DNA of 64,000 nt from NCBI GenBank assembly GCA_964587515.1, contig CAZPMO010000003.1, positions 1 to 64,000 on the forward strand, written 5' to 3'. The DNA is from CAZPMO01 sp964587515 (GTDB taxonomy: Bacteria; Pseudomonadota; Alphaproteobacteria; MPNO01). Under the pieces are notes generated by a model, which saw only the letters and a program-made list of their open reading frames with translations, had not been told where the DNA came from and did no database searches. Positions 44,855-53,642 of this stretch are shown here, piece after piece (the first letter of the stretch is position 1; every line of letters begins with the position of its first letter). The position numbers were made by a program, and so were the translations under genes.

Positions 44855-45862
44855 ATGCTCATCGGTTTTAGCCAGACGATCGCCTCCATGCGAGTACCGT
44901 ATATGACAAGCCTCGGCCGAGCATCGGCCCATGCTTTGGCGCTCGCCGTCCTCACGATTCTTCTCAGCCATAATCCGGTGCTGGCCAATGGTGCGACCGG
45001 GTGGACGGTTTCACTTCTGTCCGGTCCGGTCGAGGCCAGACTAGGTAATTCCGCGTGGGTGCGGATTAAGGTAGGGGCTCAAATCCCACCTGGCAGCGTG
45101 GTGAGGACGCGTGGCAAGGGCCGTGTCACGCTGAAAAAAAGTGGCGATGTCGTGGCGGTTTCCCCCGGTAGCGAATTCAAGATTCCCGCCGGCGACGTGG
45201 GCGCCAAATCCAACGGGATCGTCCAAAAATTGGGCACTCTGCTTTTCAAGATCGTCACGAGGCCCGAAAAGCCCTTCAAGGTTGATACGCCGTATATGGC
45301 GGCCGTGATCAAAGGGACCACCTTTACGGTCTCGGTGGACAACCAGGGTACGGCGCTTCACGTAACAAAAGGCGCCGTCGAGGTCAAATCGGCCTTTACG
45401 GGCAAGACGGTTCTCGTCCGACCGGGACAGACCGCAACCGTTTCTCCGCGACCCGGCACGGACCTCAAGCTTCTCAACGGTCCTTCCGGTGGAGAGTCCA
45501 ACGGGGAACAGAAGTCCCAGGAAGGTCGCGACCGTTCGGGTAATTCGGTTGTCATCGACAAGCCATTGGGCGCCGGAAAACTTAATTTCGGCGCGCTCAC
45601 GAAGGGGCTGGTGGGCCCGGATAACGCAAATAGCCGAGGTGGATTCGCAAAATCCGACGGCTCGGATCGCGGCATAGGCGGATCCGTACGCTCGGCCGTA
45701 AAGGGCGCCAAGGGCCGAGGCAACAACAAGGCCAAGACGGCAAAGAATAATGGCAGCAGCGGCGGCAGCAGTGGCGGCAGCAGCGGCGGCAGCAGTGGCG
45801 GCAGCAGCAGTGGCGGCAGCAGTGGCGGCAGCGGCGGCAGCAGCGGCGGCAAGAAAAAATAG
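44855..45862 (+). CDS. FecR-domain protein with Gly/Ser repeat tail
   Basis: This 335-residue exported protein has a signal peptide ending NPVLANGA and a FecR domain at about 50-190 (GPVEARLGNSAWVRIKVG, RGKGRVTLKKSGDVVAVSPG, YMAAVIKGTTFTVSV, GAVEVKS). A charged, basic region follows, then a C-terminal low-complexity tail of about 33 residues made of GGS/SGGS units. Here it is free of the usual FecR anti-sigma helix, so it is a periplasmic or surface protein rather than a FecI regulator. AAGGAGAG precedes the ATG. FecR, CHASE2-kinase and TpsB genes together suggest control and export of an adhesin or exoprotein. Confidence 0.87.
   Translation: MLIGFSQTIASMRVPYMTSLGRASAHALALAVLTILLSHNPVLANGATGWTVSLLSGPVEARLGNSAWVRIKVGAQIPPGSVVRTRGKGRVTLKKSGDVVAVSPGSEFKIPAGDVGAKSNGIVQKLGTLLFKIVTRPEKPFKVDTPYMAAVIKGTTFTVSVDNQGTALHVTKGAVEVKSAFTGKTVLVRPGQTATVSPRPGTDLKLLNGPSGGESNGEQKSQEGRDRSGNSVVIDKPLGAGKLNFGALTKGLVGPDNANSRGGFAKSDGSDRGIGGSVRSAVKGAKGRGNNKAKTAKNNGSSGGSSGGSSGGSSGGSSSGGSSGGSGGSSGGKKK
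45752..45850 (+). repeat. Gly/Ser-coding triplet-rich repeat
   Basis: These 99 bases of GGC/AGC/AGT codons encode (S/G)GGS units at the C-terminus of the FecR-domain protein. The copy number is likely to vary by slippage. The repeat ends just before a basic GKKK terminus. Confidence 0.9.
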
Positions 45863-46000
45863 GGGTAATCGGTGGCGGCCTGGAATGGCCGCCGCCACCA
45901 CCCGACCACGCCACGACCGTCAACCAACGATTTCCAAGCGACTCGTAAAAATCGGAAAAATCGACCGACCCGGCCAAGCCCAAAGAAATGATATATTTCA

Positions 46001-48295
46001 ATGACGAAATTGAAATCCCGCCTTCCCTATCTGATCCTTTTCTTCTGCCTGGCCGGCGCATATCTGCTCGACGGGTTTCTGCCCCTCGAACATGCCCTGA
46101 TGGATCTCCGGTCCCATTTCTTCCAGAAGGAAGCGAGCGGCGAGACGGTTATCGTGGAGATCGATCCTCGCAGCCTGCGCGAACTCGACGTGTGGCCCTG
46201 GCCCCGGCGGCATCACGCCCAGGTGCTGGAACGGCTGCTGGAGGCGGGCGCCCGCCAGATCGCCGTCGATATCGATTTCAGTTCACGTTCCAACCCGGTC
46301 GACGACCGGCGCCTCGCCGAGGTCCTGGAAAAGAGCCAGAACCGTGTGGTGCTTCCCGTATTCAGGCAGTTGGTCGTGCTCAGCGGCGGTGAACAGGAAC
46401 TGATCTACACGGCGCCTTTAGAAGAATTCGAGAGGCATGTACGGCTCGCCGCGGTCGATATCCGGCTTGGACCGGATGGTTTGGTGCGGCGATACAACTC
46501 CTTTACCCGATGGAAAGACCGTTACATCGATAGCCTCGGGGCGATCATGGCGGGCGTGACCTCGGCGGACGAGGCCACCAACACGCCGGGCACCTTCTAT
46601 GTCGACTTCGGCATCAGGCCGGAAACGGTGCCTCGGCTTTCCTTTGTCGATGTCCTGCACGGCCGGTTCAACCCGCAGGCGGTGGCCGGCAAGACCATCA
46701 TCATCGGCGCCGCCGCGGTCGAACTGGGCGATCACGTCGCGGTTCCTATTCACCGGATTTTGCCCGGCCCCGTCATGCAGGTGCTGGCGTCCGAATCCCT
46801 GATCCAGGGCCGCGCCGTCCTGCGCAGCGCGGAACTGCCGATTCTCGCGATAACGCTATTAATCACACTGCTGTTCGGACCGCGCCTCTCGACCATCGGA
46901 TGGCGACGGGGCGGTATAGAGACATTGTTAGTTGCGCTGATCGGCCCGGCGACGTCTTACGTCGTTTTTATGGTTTATCCGCTGAGCGTCGATACGGCGC
47001 CGTTGATCCTGGCGCCGCTTCTGTCGTTCATTCTGAGCCAGTTAATGACCATCGACCGGCAGGCGGTCTGGCTATTCAAAAACCAGATGGCGGAAATGCA
47101 TCGGCGGGAAATGATGTCGTCCGTGATCAACGACAGTTTCGACGGAATCATGATCACCGACCATTTCGGCAACGTGAAAATGTTCAATCCCATGGCGACG
47201 CAGCTCCTCGGGTTCGAACCGCATGAGGTCGAGGGAAGCAAGATCGATACCCTGATCCCCTTGCCCGGGCCGGTGGCCGCTTTATACAACGAGGACAGGG
47301 AGGCGACGGGCGACGGCGTTCGGGTCGACGTGGTCGGACCTTTGGACCTGACCCTGAAGCATAAGGACGGCACCGAGTTGGACACGGAACTGATCGTCAG
47401 CTCCTCGAAACTCCGTATCCAGAATCATCCGCTGGAACGCCGTACCCATGACCGAGATATGTATATTTATACGTTCCGGGACCTTTCCGAACGGCAGCGC
47501 GCCAGAACGGCGATCGCGGCCAAGGAACAGGCGGAACTGGCCAACCGGGCGAAGACCGAATTCCTGGCGAATATGAGTCACGAATTGCGGACGCCGCTCA
47601 ACGCCGTCATCGGGTTCTCCGACCTGATGAAGACCGAGGTATACGGGCCGCTGGGCGCGGACCAATACAAGACCTTTACCAACGACATCAATTCCAGCGC
47701 CCACCACCTGCTCGAAGTGATCAACGACATTCTCGACATGTCGAAGATCGAGGCCGGCGAAATGACCTTGAACGAGGAGGAATTCGATCTCGAGGCGACG
47801 ATCCTTGCGAGCATCCGCCTGCTTAACGAGCGCGTTCAGAAAGGCGGCCTGACCTTGTCTTTCGAACGTCCTCCTGAGTCGCCGAGAATTGTGGGCGATC
47901 CCCGTCTTACCAAGCAAATACTGCTTAACCTGCTATCGAACGCGGTCAAATTCACGCCGAAGGACGGTCGCATCGAGGTCCGGGTCGATATGGAGAACGA
48001 TGGCGGGCTCGCCATCACCATCATCGATTCAGGCATCGGCATCTCCAACGAAGACCAGGAGAAGATCCTTCAGCCGTTTCAGCAGGCCGATAACTCCTTC
48101 ACGCGCAATTTCGAGGGCACCGGTCTGGGCTTGTCGCTCGTGCAGTCGATGATCCAATTACACGGTGGGACGTTCCGCTTTAAGAGCGAGCTTGACGTCG
48201 GCACCACCGTGACCGCGGTATTCCCGCCCGAACGCGTAAAATCTGTGTCGAATGTGACCCGCCTGAACGCCATGGGCCTGGTCGACGCCGGTTGA
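46001..48295 (+). CDS. CHASE2-domain sensor histidine kinase
   Basis: This 764-residue membrane kinase has an N-terminal helix followed by a periplasmic CHASE2 domain (about 30-290; MDLRSHFF, VIVEIDPRSLREL, DIDFSSRSNP). Three membrane helices, a PAS domain (about 365-480; SFDGIMITDHFGNVKMF), a HisKA domain with H527 in NMSHELRTPLN, and an HATPase domain with N box NLLSNAVKF, DSGIGIS and GTGLGLS follow. No receiver domain is fused and no response regulator is adjacent. It probably senses an envelope signal and controls the secretion locus. Confidence 0.94.
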   Translation: MTKLKSRLPYLILFFCLAGAYLLDGFLPLEHALMDLRSHFFQKEASGETVIVEIDPRSLRELDVWPWPRRHHAQVLERLLEAGARQIAVDIDFSSRSNPVDDRRLAEVLEKSQNRVVLPVFRQLVVLSGGEQELIYTAPLEEFERHVRLAAVDIRLGPDGLVRRYNSFTRWKDRYIDSLGAIMAGVTSADEATNTPGTFYVDFGIRPETVPRLSFVDVLHGRFNPQAVAGKTIIIGAAAVELGDHVAVPIHRILPGPVMQVLASESLIQGRAVLRSAELPILAITLLITLLFGPRLSTIGWRRGGIETLLVALIGPATSYVVFMVYPLSVDTAPLILAPLLSFILSQLMTIDRQAVWLFKNQMAEMHRREMMSSVINDSFDGIMITDHFGNVKMFNPMATQLLGFEPHEVEGSKIDTLIPLPGPVAALYNEDREATGDGVRVDVVGPLDLTLKHKDGTELDTELIVSSSKLRIQNHPLERRTHDRDMYIYTFRDLSERQRARTAIAAKEQAELANRAKTEFLANMSHELRTPLNAVIGFSDLMKTEVYGPLGADQYKTFTNDINSSAHHLLEVINDILDMSKIEAGEMTLNEEEFDLEATILASIRLLNERVQKGGLTLSFERPPESPRIVGDPRLTKQILLNLLSNAVKFTPKDGRIEVRVDMENDGGLAITIIDSGIGISNEDQEKILQPFQQADNSFTRNFEGTGLGLSLVQSMIQLHGGTFRFKSELDVGTTVTAVFPPERVKSVSNVTRLNAMGLVDAG

Positions 48296-48317
48296 CCGCC
48301 CGACGGCGCTCTCGAAA

Positions 48318-48926
48318 TCAGTCGAGGTTCGCTGTCATCTCCCGGATCCAGCTTTCGTCGGCATCGAGCGTATCAAGCTCGCGGCGCGCGTCTTCCGTGG
48401 TCTGTTTTACCGATCCGATCACCCCCGGCGCTTCGCCCGCCGACGGCTGGCAGCACGCTTCCAGCCTGATATTGCTGGGGTCGTAGAAATAGATCGACTG
48501 CAACCCCGGCAGGATATCGATCGGGCCATCGAATTCGACGCCATGTTCGGCCAGACGCGCCTGAATCTCGGCGAACCTCTCGACGGTGACGGTGAAGGCG
48601 ACATGCTGCATGCCGCCGATATCGTCGCGATCGACCTGACTCTGGGCGTCCTTCGGAATTTCGAAGAAGGCCAGCAGGCTATCGTTTCCCATATCGAAGA
48701 AATAATGGCGGATTTCCTCGTATCGCGGATTGCCGCGATTGCCCGGCCCGGTGCCGACGCCCGGCGGCACGGTCATCGCGTGAACCAACGGCATGCCGAC
48801 GATCCGGACATAGAATTCGGTGGTCGCCTTCATTTCCTCGGTGGTCAGGGCAAGGTGATGCACCCCGCGGGTGACAACCTTTCCGGCGGCGGTATCGGTG
48901 CGATCAAGCGTCTTGGAATCGGCCAT
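48318..48926 (-). CDS. VOC family ring-cleavage dioxygenase-like protein
   Basis: This 202-residue protein has one VOC module: VTRGVHHLALTTEEMKATTE, a GGMQHVAFTV strand and a LPGLQSIYFYDPSNIRLEAC end. These give the His, His and Glu that bind the metal. It resembles single-domain extradiol-type or glyoxalase-like proteins. The start at 48926 with GGAGAATAATC is chosen over the much longer open frame. It is divergent from the Fe-S protein gene at 49039, with about 110 bases for both promoters. Confidence 0.88.
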   Translation of the reverse strand: MADSKTLDRTDTAAGKVVTRGVHHLALTTEEMKATTEFYVRIVGMPLVHAMTVPPGVGTGPGNRGNPRYEEIRHYFFDMGNDSLLAFFEIPKDAQSQVDRDDIGGMQHVAFTVTVERFAEIQARLAEHGVEFDGPIDILPGLQSIYFYDPSNIRLEACCQPSAGEAPGVIGSVKQTTEDARRELDTLDADESWIREMTANLD

Positions 48927-49038
48927 GATTATTCTCCTTGTTCCACAAGGCGCGGTGATAGCCAAAAGTTTAGCCCACATTGCCGATGGCCGCCACGCCC
49001 CCTCGACGAATCGCGGCGGCTGTACTAGATTCTCCCTC

Positions 49039-50388
49039 ATGACCGAACACGCCAGGGATTTCATGACCGCCTTCGAGGATCGCACAGCCGGCATCCTCGA
49101 CGCCTGCACGCGCTGCGGCAAATGCGTGGACGTGTGCCCGATGCCCGACGCCATCGGCATGGACGCGACCGATTCCGAAGCCATCGCCTCGGGCGTGCTC
49201 GATATATTGCGCACTGGCGCCGGGCCGGAAATTTCAGCGCGATGGGTGGCCGCCTGCACCGGCAGCGGCCATTGCATTCAGGCCTGTGAACACGGCATCA
49301 ACCCGCGATTCATGCTGGCCGCCGCGCGGGCCGCGCTGCGGCGCGAAGGCGCGGCGACGGCAAGCGCGGTAACAGACGACAGCGGCCAGCAATTTCGCGT
49401 CATGAGCCGCGCCGTGCGGGTGCTCTCACAATTGCAGCTTCCGCCCGACGTGCTGCAGCGGCTCGGCCAGATTCGCGGCTCTGGCGGAGAGAGAGCGGAC
49501 GAGCCGGAAAACCCCGATATCATTCTCTACACCGGCTGCAACGTCCTCAAGACGCCGTATATCGTTCTTCTGTGTCTCGATATCCTGGACGCGCTGGGGG
49601 CGAGCTATCGGGTCGTGGGCGGGCCGGCATATTGCTGCGGCGTGTTGCAGTTCGGGGCCGGCGACCTCGAAGGGTTCGGCCGCCTCGCCGGCAAGACCAT
49701 GGACAAGCTCGCCGAAACCAATGTCCCCAAGGTGCTGGCCTGGTGCCCAAGCTGCCAGGTCCATCTCGGCGAGGCGGCGATGGATACGATTTCGGACGAC
49801 GACACCGCGCCGTTCGACATGTCGCCCTTCATCATCCATCTCGCGGGCCGGCTGGACGAGCTTCGCCCGATGATGACGCGGCGCGTGGAAAAGCGCATCG
49901 GGCTGCACGAGCATCCCGGCGTGGCCGGCATCACCGAAGCCGCGCTTGCCCTGCTGGAAGCGGTCCCCGGGCTCGAAATCGTCGATCTTGAACAGCCGCG
50001 CATCGGCTATATGTGCAACAGGATCAACGCCGTCCCGGAATACAAGCGCGACTACCACGCCGAACAGCTCGCCGCCGCCGAGGCCGCCGGCGTCGATGCG
50101 CTGGTCGGCATCTATCATGTCTGTCACCGCGAGTTGTGCTCTCACGAGCGCGACTGGCCGTTCGAAATCGTGAACTTCATGGAGCTGATCGGCGAGAGCA
50201 TGGGGATCGAGCGCCCCGATCTATTCAAGCGGCTGAAGATCATGCAGGACGTGGAGACCATCATCGCCGATTCCGCCGACATGATCGCGCTGCACGACAT
50301 GGACCCCGACAACGTCCGCGAAATCCTGCTAAAGGCCATGCTGGGCGAACAGCCACTGCCGCTGGGCCGCGCCCGCGCGCCGGCCTGA
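49039..50388 (+). CDS. (Fe-S)-binding CCG-domain oxidoreductase (HdrD/GlcF-like)
   Basis: This 449-residue cytoplasmic protein has an N-terminal ferredoxin half with CTRCGKCVDVCP, a full [4Fe-4S] motif, and CTGSGHCIQACEHG, where the second Cys is Ser. Two CCG-type regions follow: GGPAYCCG with WCPSCQVH, then YMCNRI with YHVCHRELC. This resembles the catalytic half of heterodisulfide reductase, glycolate oxidase F and similar proteins, which pass electrons from a flavoprotein to a quinone or disulfide. No flavin partner is adjacent. The following DNA contains a fragment of a TRAP binding protein. Confidence 0.88.
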   Translation: MTEHARDFMTAFEDRTAGILDACTRCGKCVDVCPMPDAIGMDATDSEAIASGVLDILRTGAGPEISARWVAACTGSGHCIQACEHGINPRFMLAAARAALRREGAATASAVTDDSGQQFRVMSRAVRVLSQLQLPPDVLQRLGQIRGSGGERADEPENPDIILYTGCNVLKTPYIVLLCLDILDALGASYRVVGGPAYCCGVLQFGAGDLEGFGRLAGKTMDKLAETNVPKVLAWCPSCQVHLGEAAMDTISDDDTAPFDMSPFIIHLAGRLDELRPMMTRRVEKRIGLHEHPGVAGITEAALALLEAVPGLEIVDLEQPRIGYMCNRINAVPEYKRDYHAEQLAAAEAAGVDALVGIYHVCHRELCSHERDWPFEIVNFMELIGESMGIERPDLFKRLKIMQDVETIIADSADMIALHDMDPDNVREILLKAMLGEQPLPLGRARAPA

Positions 50389-50407
50389 ATTATCCCCGCT
50401 CCTCGCC

Positions 50408-50530
50408 GATTTTAAAATCAAGCTCAAGGTCTTCGAGGAAGGCTGGCTGAAGAAGGCTAAAAAAGCCGGCGTCGACGGAACCGCGGCGTTGGCCTATTTC
50501 CGCGACCAGGTCGCGAATTTCAAGCCTTAA
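50408..50530 (+). pseudogene. C-terminal remnant of a TRAP transporter substrate-binding protein
   Basis: Forty codons read DFKIKLKVFEEGWLKKAKKA and end VANFKP at a TAA. This is the C-terminal helical end of DctP-type receptors. It lies directly upstream of TRAP permease genes, where the binding-protein gene belongs. No start or upstream part of the gene exists, since the frame meets the end of the Fe-S gene. Either a deletion removed the first roughly 300 codons, or the assembly joined two contigs here. Confidence 0.7.
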
Positions 50531-50605
50531 GAGATCGGCCCGACGGATCGCCGGCGCGCCCCGCGCGCGCCGGCACCGGCCGGGCGCCCGGGGGGAACAA
50601 AAACA

Positions 50606-51145
50606 ATGGTCGATGACGTCGGGGAGCCGGTGAGCCACGACGGTTCGGCGCGCGTGGTCCGCGCGCTGGACCTTTCGCTCGGCGTGGTGCTCTCGATACT
50701 CGTATTTTTCATGATGTGCCTGACGTTCGTCGATGTGTCCGGCCGCCAGGCGTTCGACGCGCCGGTGCCGGGCGGCTACGAGATGACCCAGATGGCCATG
50801 GGGCTGGTCGTCTATATCGGGCTGCCCGTCGTCTGCGCCCGGCGCGAGCACATTACGATCGGATTGCTGGATTATCTGTTTCGCGGCACGGTCAAGCGGG
50901 TGCAGCAAACCACCATCAACCTGTTGCTGGGCGCGATGACGGTGGTATGGGCGTACGAGGTGTGGCTGCAGGCCGGCAAACTCGCGGCCAGCGGCGAGAT
51001 ATTGATGTATCTGCGTCTGCCGGTGGCGCCGGTGGTCTATGTCATGGCCGTGCTGACCCTGGTCGCCGCGTTCTTTCTGTTCCTGATGGCCTGGCTGGTG
51101 GCGCGCGGCAAGGCGCCGCCGTCGCCGCAACTGGGTCTGCAATAG
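50606..51145 (+). CDS. TRAP transporter small permease (DctQ family)
   Basis: This 179-residue membrane protein has four hydrophobic segments, at about residues 26-46, 62-80, 102-122 and 144-165. The MCLTFVDVSGRQAFDAPVPG motif after the first helix is the DctQ signature, and VVCARREHITIG follows the second. It is encoded 3 bases before the large permease. The binding protein of this system survives only as a fragment at 50408-50530, so the transporter may be non-functional unless another receptor serves it. Confidence 0.9.
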   Translation: MVDDVGEPVSHDGSARVVRALDLSLGVVLSILVFFMMCLTFVDVSGRQAFDAPVPGGYEMTQMAMGLVVYIGLPVVCARREHITIGLLDYLFRGTVKRVQQTTINLLLGAMTVVWAYEVWLQAGKLAASGEILMYLRLPVAPVVYVMAVLTLVAAFFLFLMAWLVARGKAPPSPQLGLQ

Positions 51146-51148
51146 ACC

Positions 51149-52441
51149 ATGGAGGTCGTCGGCATAGGCTTCCTCGCGCTGTTCGCGCTGCTGTTCCTGC
51201 AGGTGCCGATCGCGTTCGGCATGGCGATCGTCGGCACCATCGGCTTCGCCTATTATATCGGTATCGGACCCGCCTTCCGGTCGATCGGCTCGACCGCCAC
51301 CGACATGGTCATGGTGTACGAATTCTCGGTGCTGCCGCTGTTCGTGCTGATGGGCAACTTCGTGGCCCGCTCCGGCATCTCGCACGATCTCTACGTAGCT
51401 TCGCACGCCTGGCTCGGCCATCGCCGCGGCGGGCTCGCCATGGCGACCGTGGTGGCGTGCGGCGGCTTCTCGGCCGTGTGCGGCTCCAGCCTGGCGACGG
51501 TCGCCACCATGTCGCGGGTTGCGATGCCGTCGATGCGCCGGTTCCACTATGCCGAAAGCCTCGCCGCCGGATCGATCGCCGCCGGCGGCACGCTCGGCAT
51601 TCTGATCCCGCCGTCGATCGCGCTGGTGTTCTACGGCATCATGACCGAGACCGACATCGGCAAACTGTTCGCCGCCGGCATCGTGCCGGGAATTATCGGC
51701 ATCGTGTGCTACGCCGCCGCGGTCGGCATCATGACCCGCATCAACCCGTCGCTCGGCCCGCCAGGCGACCCGCTGCCGTGGCGCGAACGGTTCCGTTCCC
51801 TGAACGGCGTGTGGGGCATGCTGATTCTGTTCGTGATCGTGATGGGCGGCATTTATGGCGGGTTCTTCACACCCACCGAGGCGGCCGGCGTCGGCGCCAC
51901 GGGCGCGTTCTTCATCGCGCTGGCGCGCGGGCGGCTGACCCTGCGCACCACCTGGGACGCGCTGGCCGAGACCGGACGGACGACGGCGATGCTGCTGACC
52001 TTGTTGATCGGCTCACTGCTGTTCGCCAACTTCATCAATGTCGCGCGTCTGCCCAACGAGATCGCCGACTGGCTGACGGCGATCGATGTGGCGCCGATCA
52101 TGGTGGTTGTCCTGTGCGTGGGGATCTATGTGCTGCTGGGGTGCATCCTCGAAAGCATCTCGATGCTGCTGCTGACGGTGCCGGTGTTCTATCCGGTCAT
52201 GCAGGCGCTGGGCTTCGACCTGGTCTGGTTCGGCATTGTCGTCGTCGTGGTGATCGAGATCAGCCTGATCACGCCGCCCATCGGGCTCAACGTATTCGTG
52301 CTCAACGCGCTGCTGCCCGAGGTCGAGCTCACCACCATCTTCCGCGGCGTATTGCCGTTCATCGCCGCCGATATCGTCCGCATCGCGCTGATCATCCTTT
52401 TCCCAAGCATCGCGCTGTTCCTGCCACGCATGATGAATTGA
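51149..52441 (+). CDS. TRAP transporter large permease (DctM family)
   Basis: This 430-residue permease has about 12 hydrophobic helices and the DctM motifs VLPLFVLMGNF, GGFSAVCGSSLATVATMSRV, AAGGTLGILIPPSIALVFYG and GGFFTPTEAAGVGATG. The last loop has EISLITPPIGLNVFV. It differs in sequence from the DctM at 36976, so this is a separate transporter type. It pairs with the small permease just upstream. Confidence 0.93.
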   Translation: MEVVGIGFLALFALLFLQVPIAFGMAIVGTIGFAYYIGIGPAFRSIGSTATDMVMVYEFSVLPLFVLMGNFVARSGISHDLYVASHAWLGHRRGGLAMATVVACGGFSAVCGSSLATVATMSRVAMPSMRRFHYAESLAAGSIAAGGTLGILIPPSIALVFYGIMTETDIGKLFAAGIVPGIIGIVCYAAAVGIMTRINPSLGPPGDPLPWRERFRSLNGVWGMLILFVIVMGGIYGGFFTPTEAAGVGATGAFFIALARGRLTLRTTWDALAETGRTTAMLLTLLIGSLLFANFINVARLPNEIADWLTAIDVAPIMVVVLCVGIYVLLGCILESISMLLLTVPVFYPVMQALGFDLVWFGIVVVVVIEISLITPPIGLNVFVLNALLPEVELTTIFRGVLPFIAADIVRIALIILFPSIALFLPRMMN

Positions 52442-52480
52442 GGGGGAGCGCCCCGAGAACTCGTTGTTGGCGGTGGGTCA

Positions 52481-52559
52481 ACCACAGAGGCGCGGAGACA
52501 CAGAGGACAAACAAAAACATGTTGTTGTTTTTTTCTCAGTGTCTCTGCGCCTCTGTGGT
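52481..52559. repeat. long inverted repeat (ACCACAGAGG element)
   Basis: Arms of 25 bases (52481-52505 and 52535-52559) match with two mismatches. They are rich in CAGAG/CTCTG steps and surround an AT-rich loop that is itself partly self-complementary (AAACAAAAACATG, then TTGTTGTTT). The transcript would form a stem of about 35 pairs. Elements with this ACCACAGAGGC-type end occur between genes in many unrelated bacteria, from memory. It lies between the TRAP permease stop and the convergent MetE-like gene. Confidence 0.85.
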
Positions 52560-52607
52560 GAAAAATCGTTCGTATTGTGCCGCATTCACGGCGTTAAGCG
52601 ACCCAGT

Positions 52608-53642
52608 TTAACCAGAGCCGTTTACCAGGGCGGCGCCTTGGACCAGGGCGCGCAGTTTGCCTGATGCCGCGGCGCGGCTGCGGGGCACCATGCCGCAATC
52701 GGTGCACGCGATCAGATGGTCGGCATCGACGTGACGCAGCGCGGCGGCGATGCGCTCGGCGACCAGTTCCGGGCTTTCCACCTCTTCGGTCCCCACATCG
52801 ATGACGCCGACCATCACGTCCTTGCCCTTGAGCGCATCGAGCACCGCGAGGTCGACGCCCGAAGCGGCGCACTCGACCGAGACCTGATCGATCGAACTAC
52901 CCGCGAGCAGCGGCAGGGTGCGGTGATAATGGCTCCAGTCCTGGTTTTCCGTCTTCCAGGCGAGCACGCCGGGCGTGCCGTAGCCATAGCAGATGTGGAC
53001 GGCGCGGGTCGCGTCGACGCCGTCGAAGGCGCGTTCCAGCATCTCGATCCCCCAGTCGGCGACGGCGTCCACATAGATGTTGAAACAGGGCTCGTCGATC
53101 TGGATCACGTCGCAGCCGGCCTCGGCGAGGGCGCGGGCTTCCTTATTGAGAATATCGGCATACGCCATGGCGAAATCGGCGTCGGAGCGGCCGCCATGTT
53201 CGTCGATAACGCTGTCGGCGAGCGTCATCGGGCCGGGCAGCGTCACCTTGACCGGCCGATCGGTGCGCGCCTTGGCGAATTCCAGCGCCTCGACCATGAC
53301 CGGGCCGGGCCATGTCAGGTCGCTTACGATACGCGGCGCCTTGGTCTCTTCGGCATAACGCTGGCCGCGGCTCCGGCGCAGTCCGAGATCGCCGAAATCG
53401 ATGGTTCCCAGAGTCTCCAGAAAACCCCAGATGTAATGGCGGCGGCGCTGTTCGCCGTCACCGACGATATCGATCCCGGCGTGGTTCTGATCCTCCAGCC
53501 ACAGCGCGACGGCATCGTCCTGGCCCTCGCGCAGACTTTCGCCGTCCAGACGCCAGTGCGCGTAGAGCTTCTCGGGCTCGGCGAGCCAGGTCGGTTTGGG
53601 CAGGCTGCCCGTGATGGTAGTGCGAATATCAGCCACGGGCAT
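52608..53642 (-). CDS. MetE-like (cobalamin-independent methionine synthase family) protein
   Basis: This 344-residue protein corresponds to the C-terminal catalytic barrel of MetE. It has the start TTITGSLPKPTWL, GIDIVGDGEQ, LPGPMTLADSV and VIQIDEPCFN. The zinc ligands are visible as HICYGYG and CTDCGM. Single-domain members often act on methylated compounds other than methyltetrahydrofolate, so the substrate is uncertain. Its start overlaps the stop of the acyl-CoA synthetase gene by 14 bases, so the two are translationally coupled. Confidence 0.88.
   Translation of the reverse strand: MPVADIRTTITGSLPKPTWLAEPEKLYAHWRLDGESLREGQDDAVALWLEDQNHAGIDIVGDGEQRRRHYIWGFLETLGTIDFGDLGLRRSRGQRYAEETKAPRIVSDLTWPGPVMVEALEFAKARTDRPVKVTLPGPMTLADSVIDEHGGRSDADFAMAYADILNKEARALAEAGCDVIQIDEPCFNIYVDAVADWGIEMLERAFDGVDATRAVHICYGYGTPGVLAWKTENQDWSHYHRTLPLLAGSSIDQVSVECAASGVDLAVLDALKGKDVMVGVIDVGTEEVESPELVAERIAAALRHVDADHLIACTDCGMVPRSRAAASGKLRALVQGAALVNGSG

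Noticed and set aside
44855..45862. Calling the FecR-domain protein an iron-signalling anti-sigma regulator
   Set aside because: It has a cleavable signal peptide and no cytoplasmic anti-sigma segment, and no FecI-type sigma gene is nearby.
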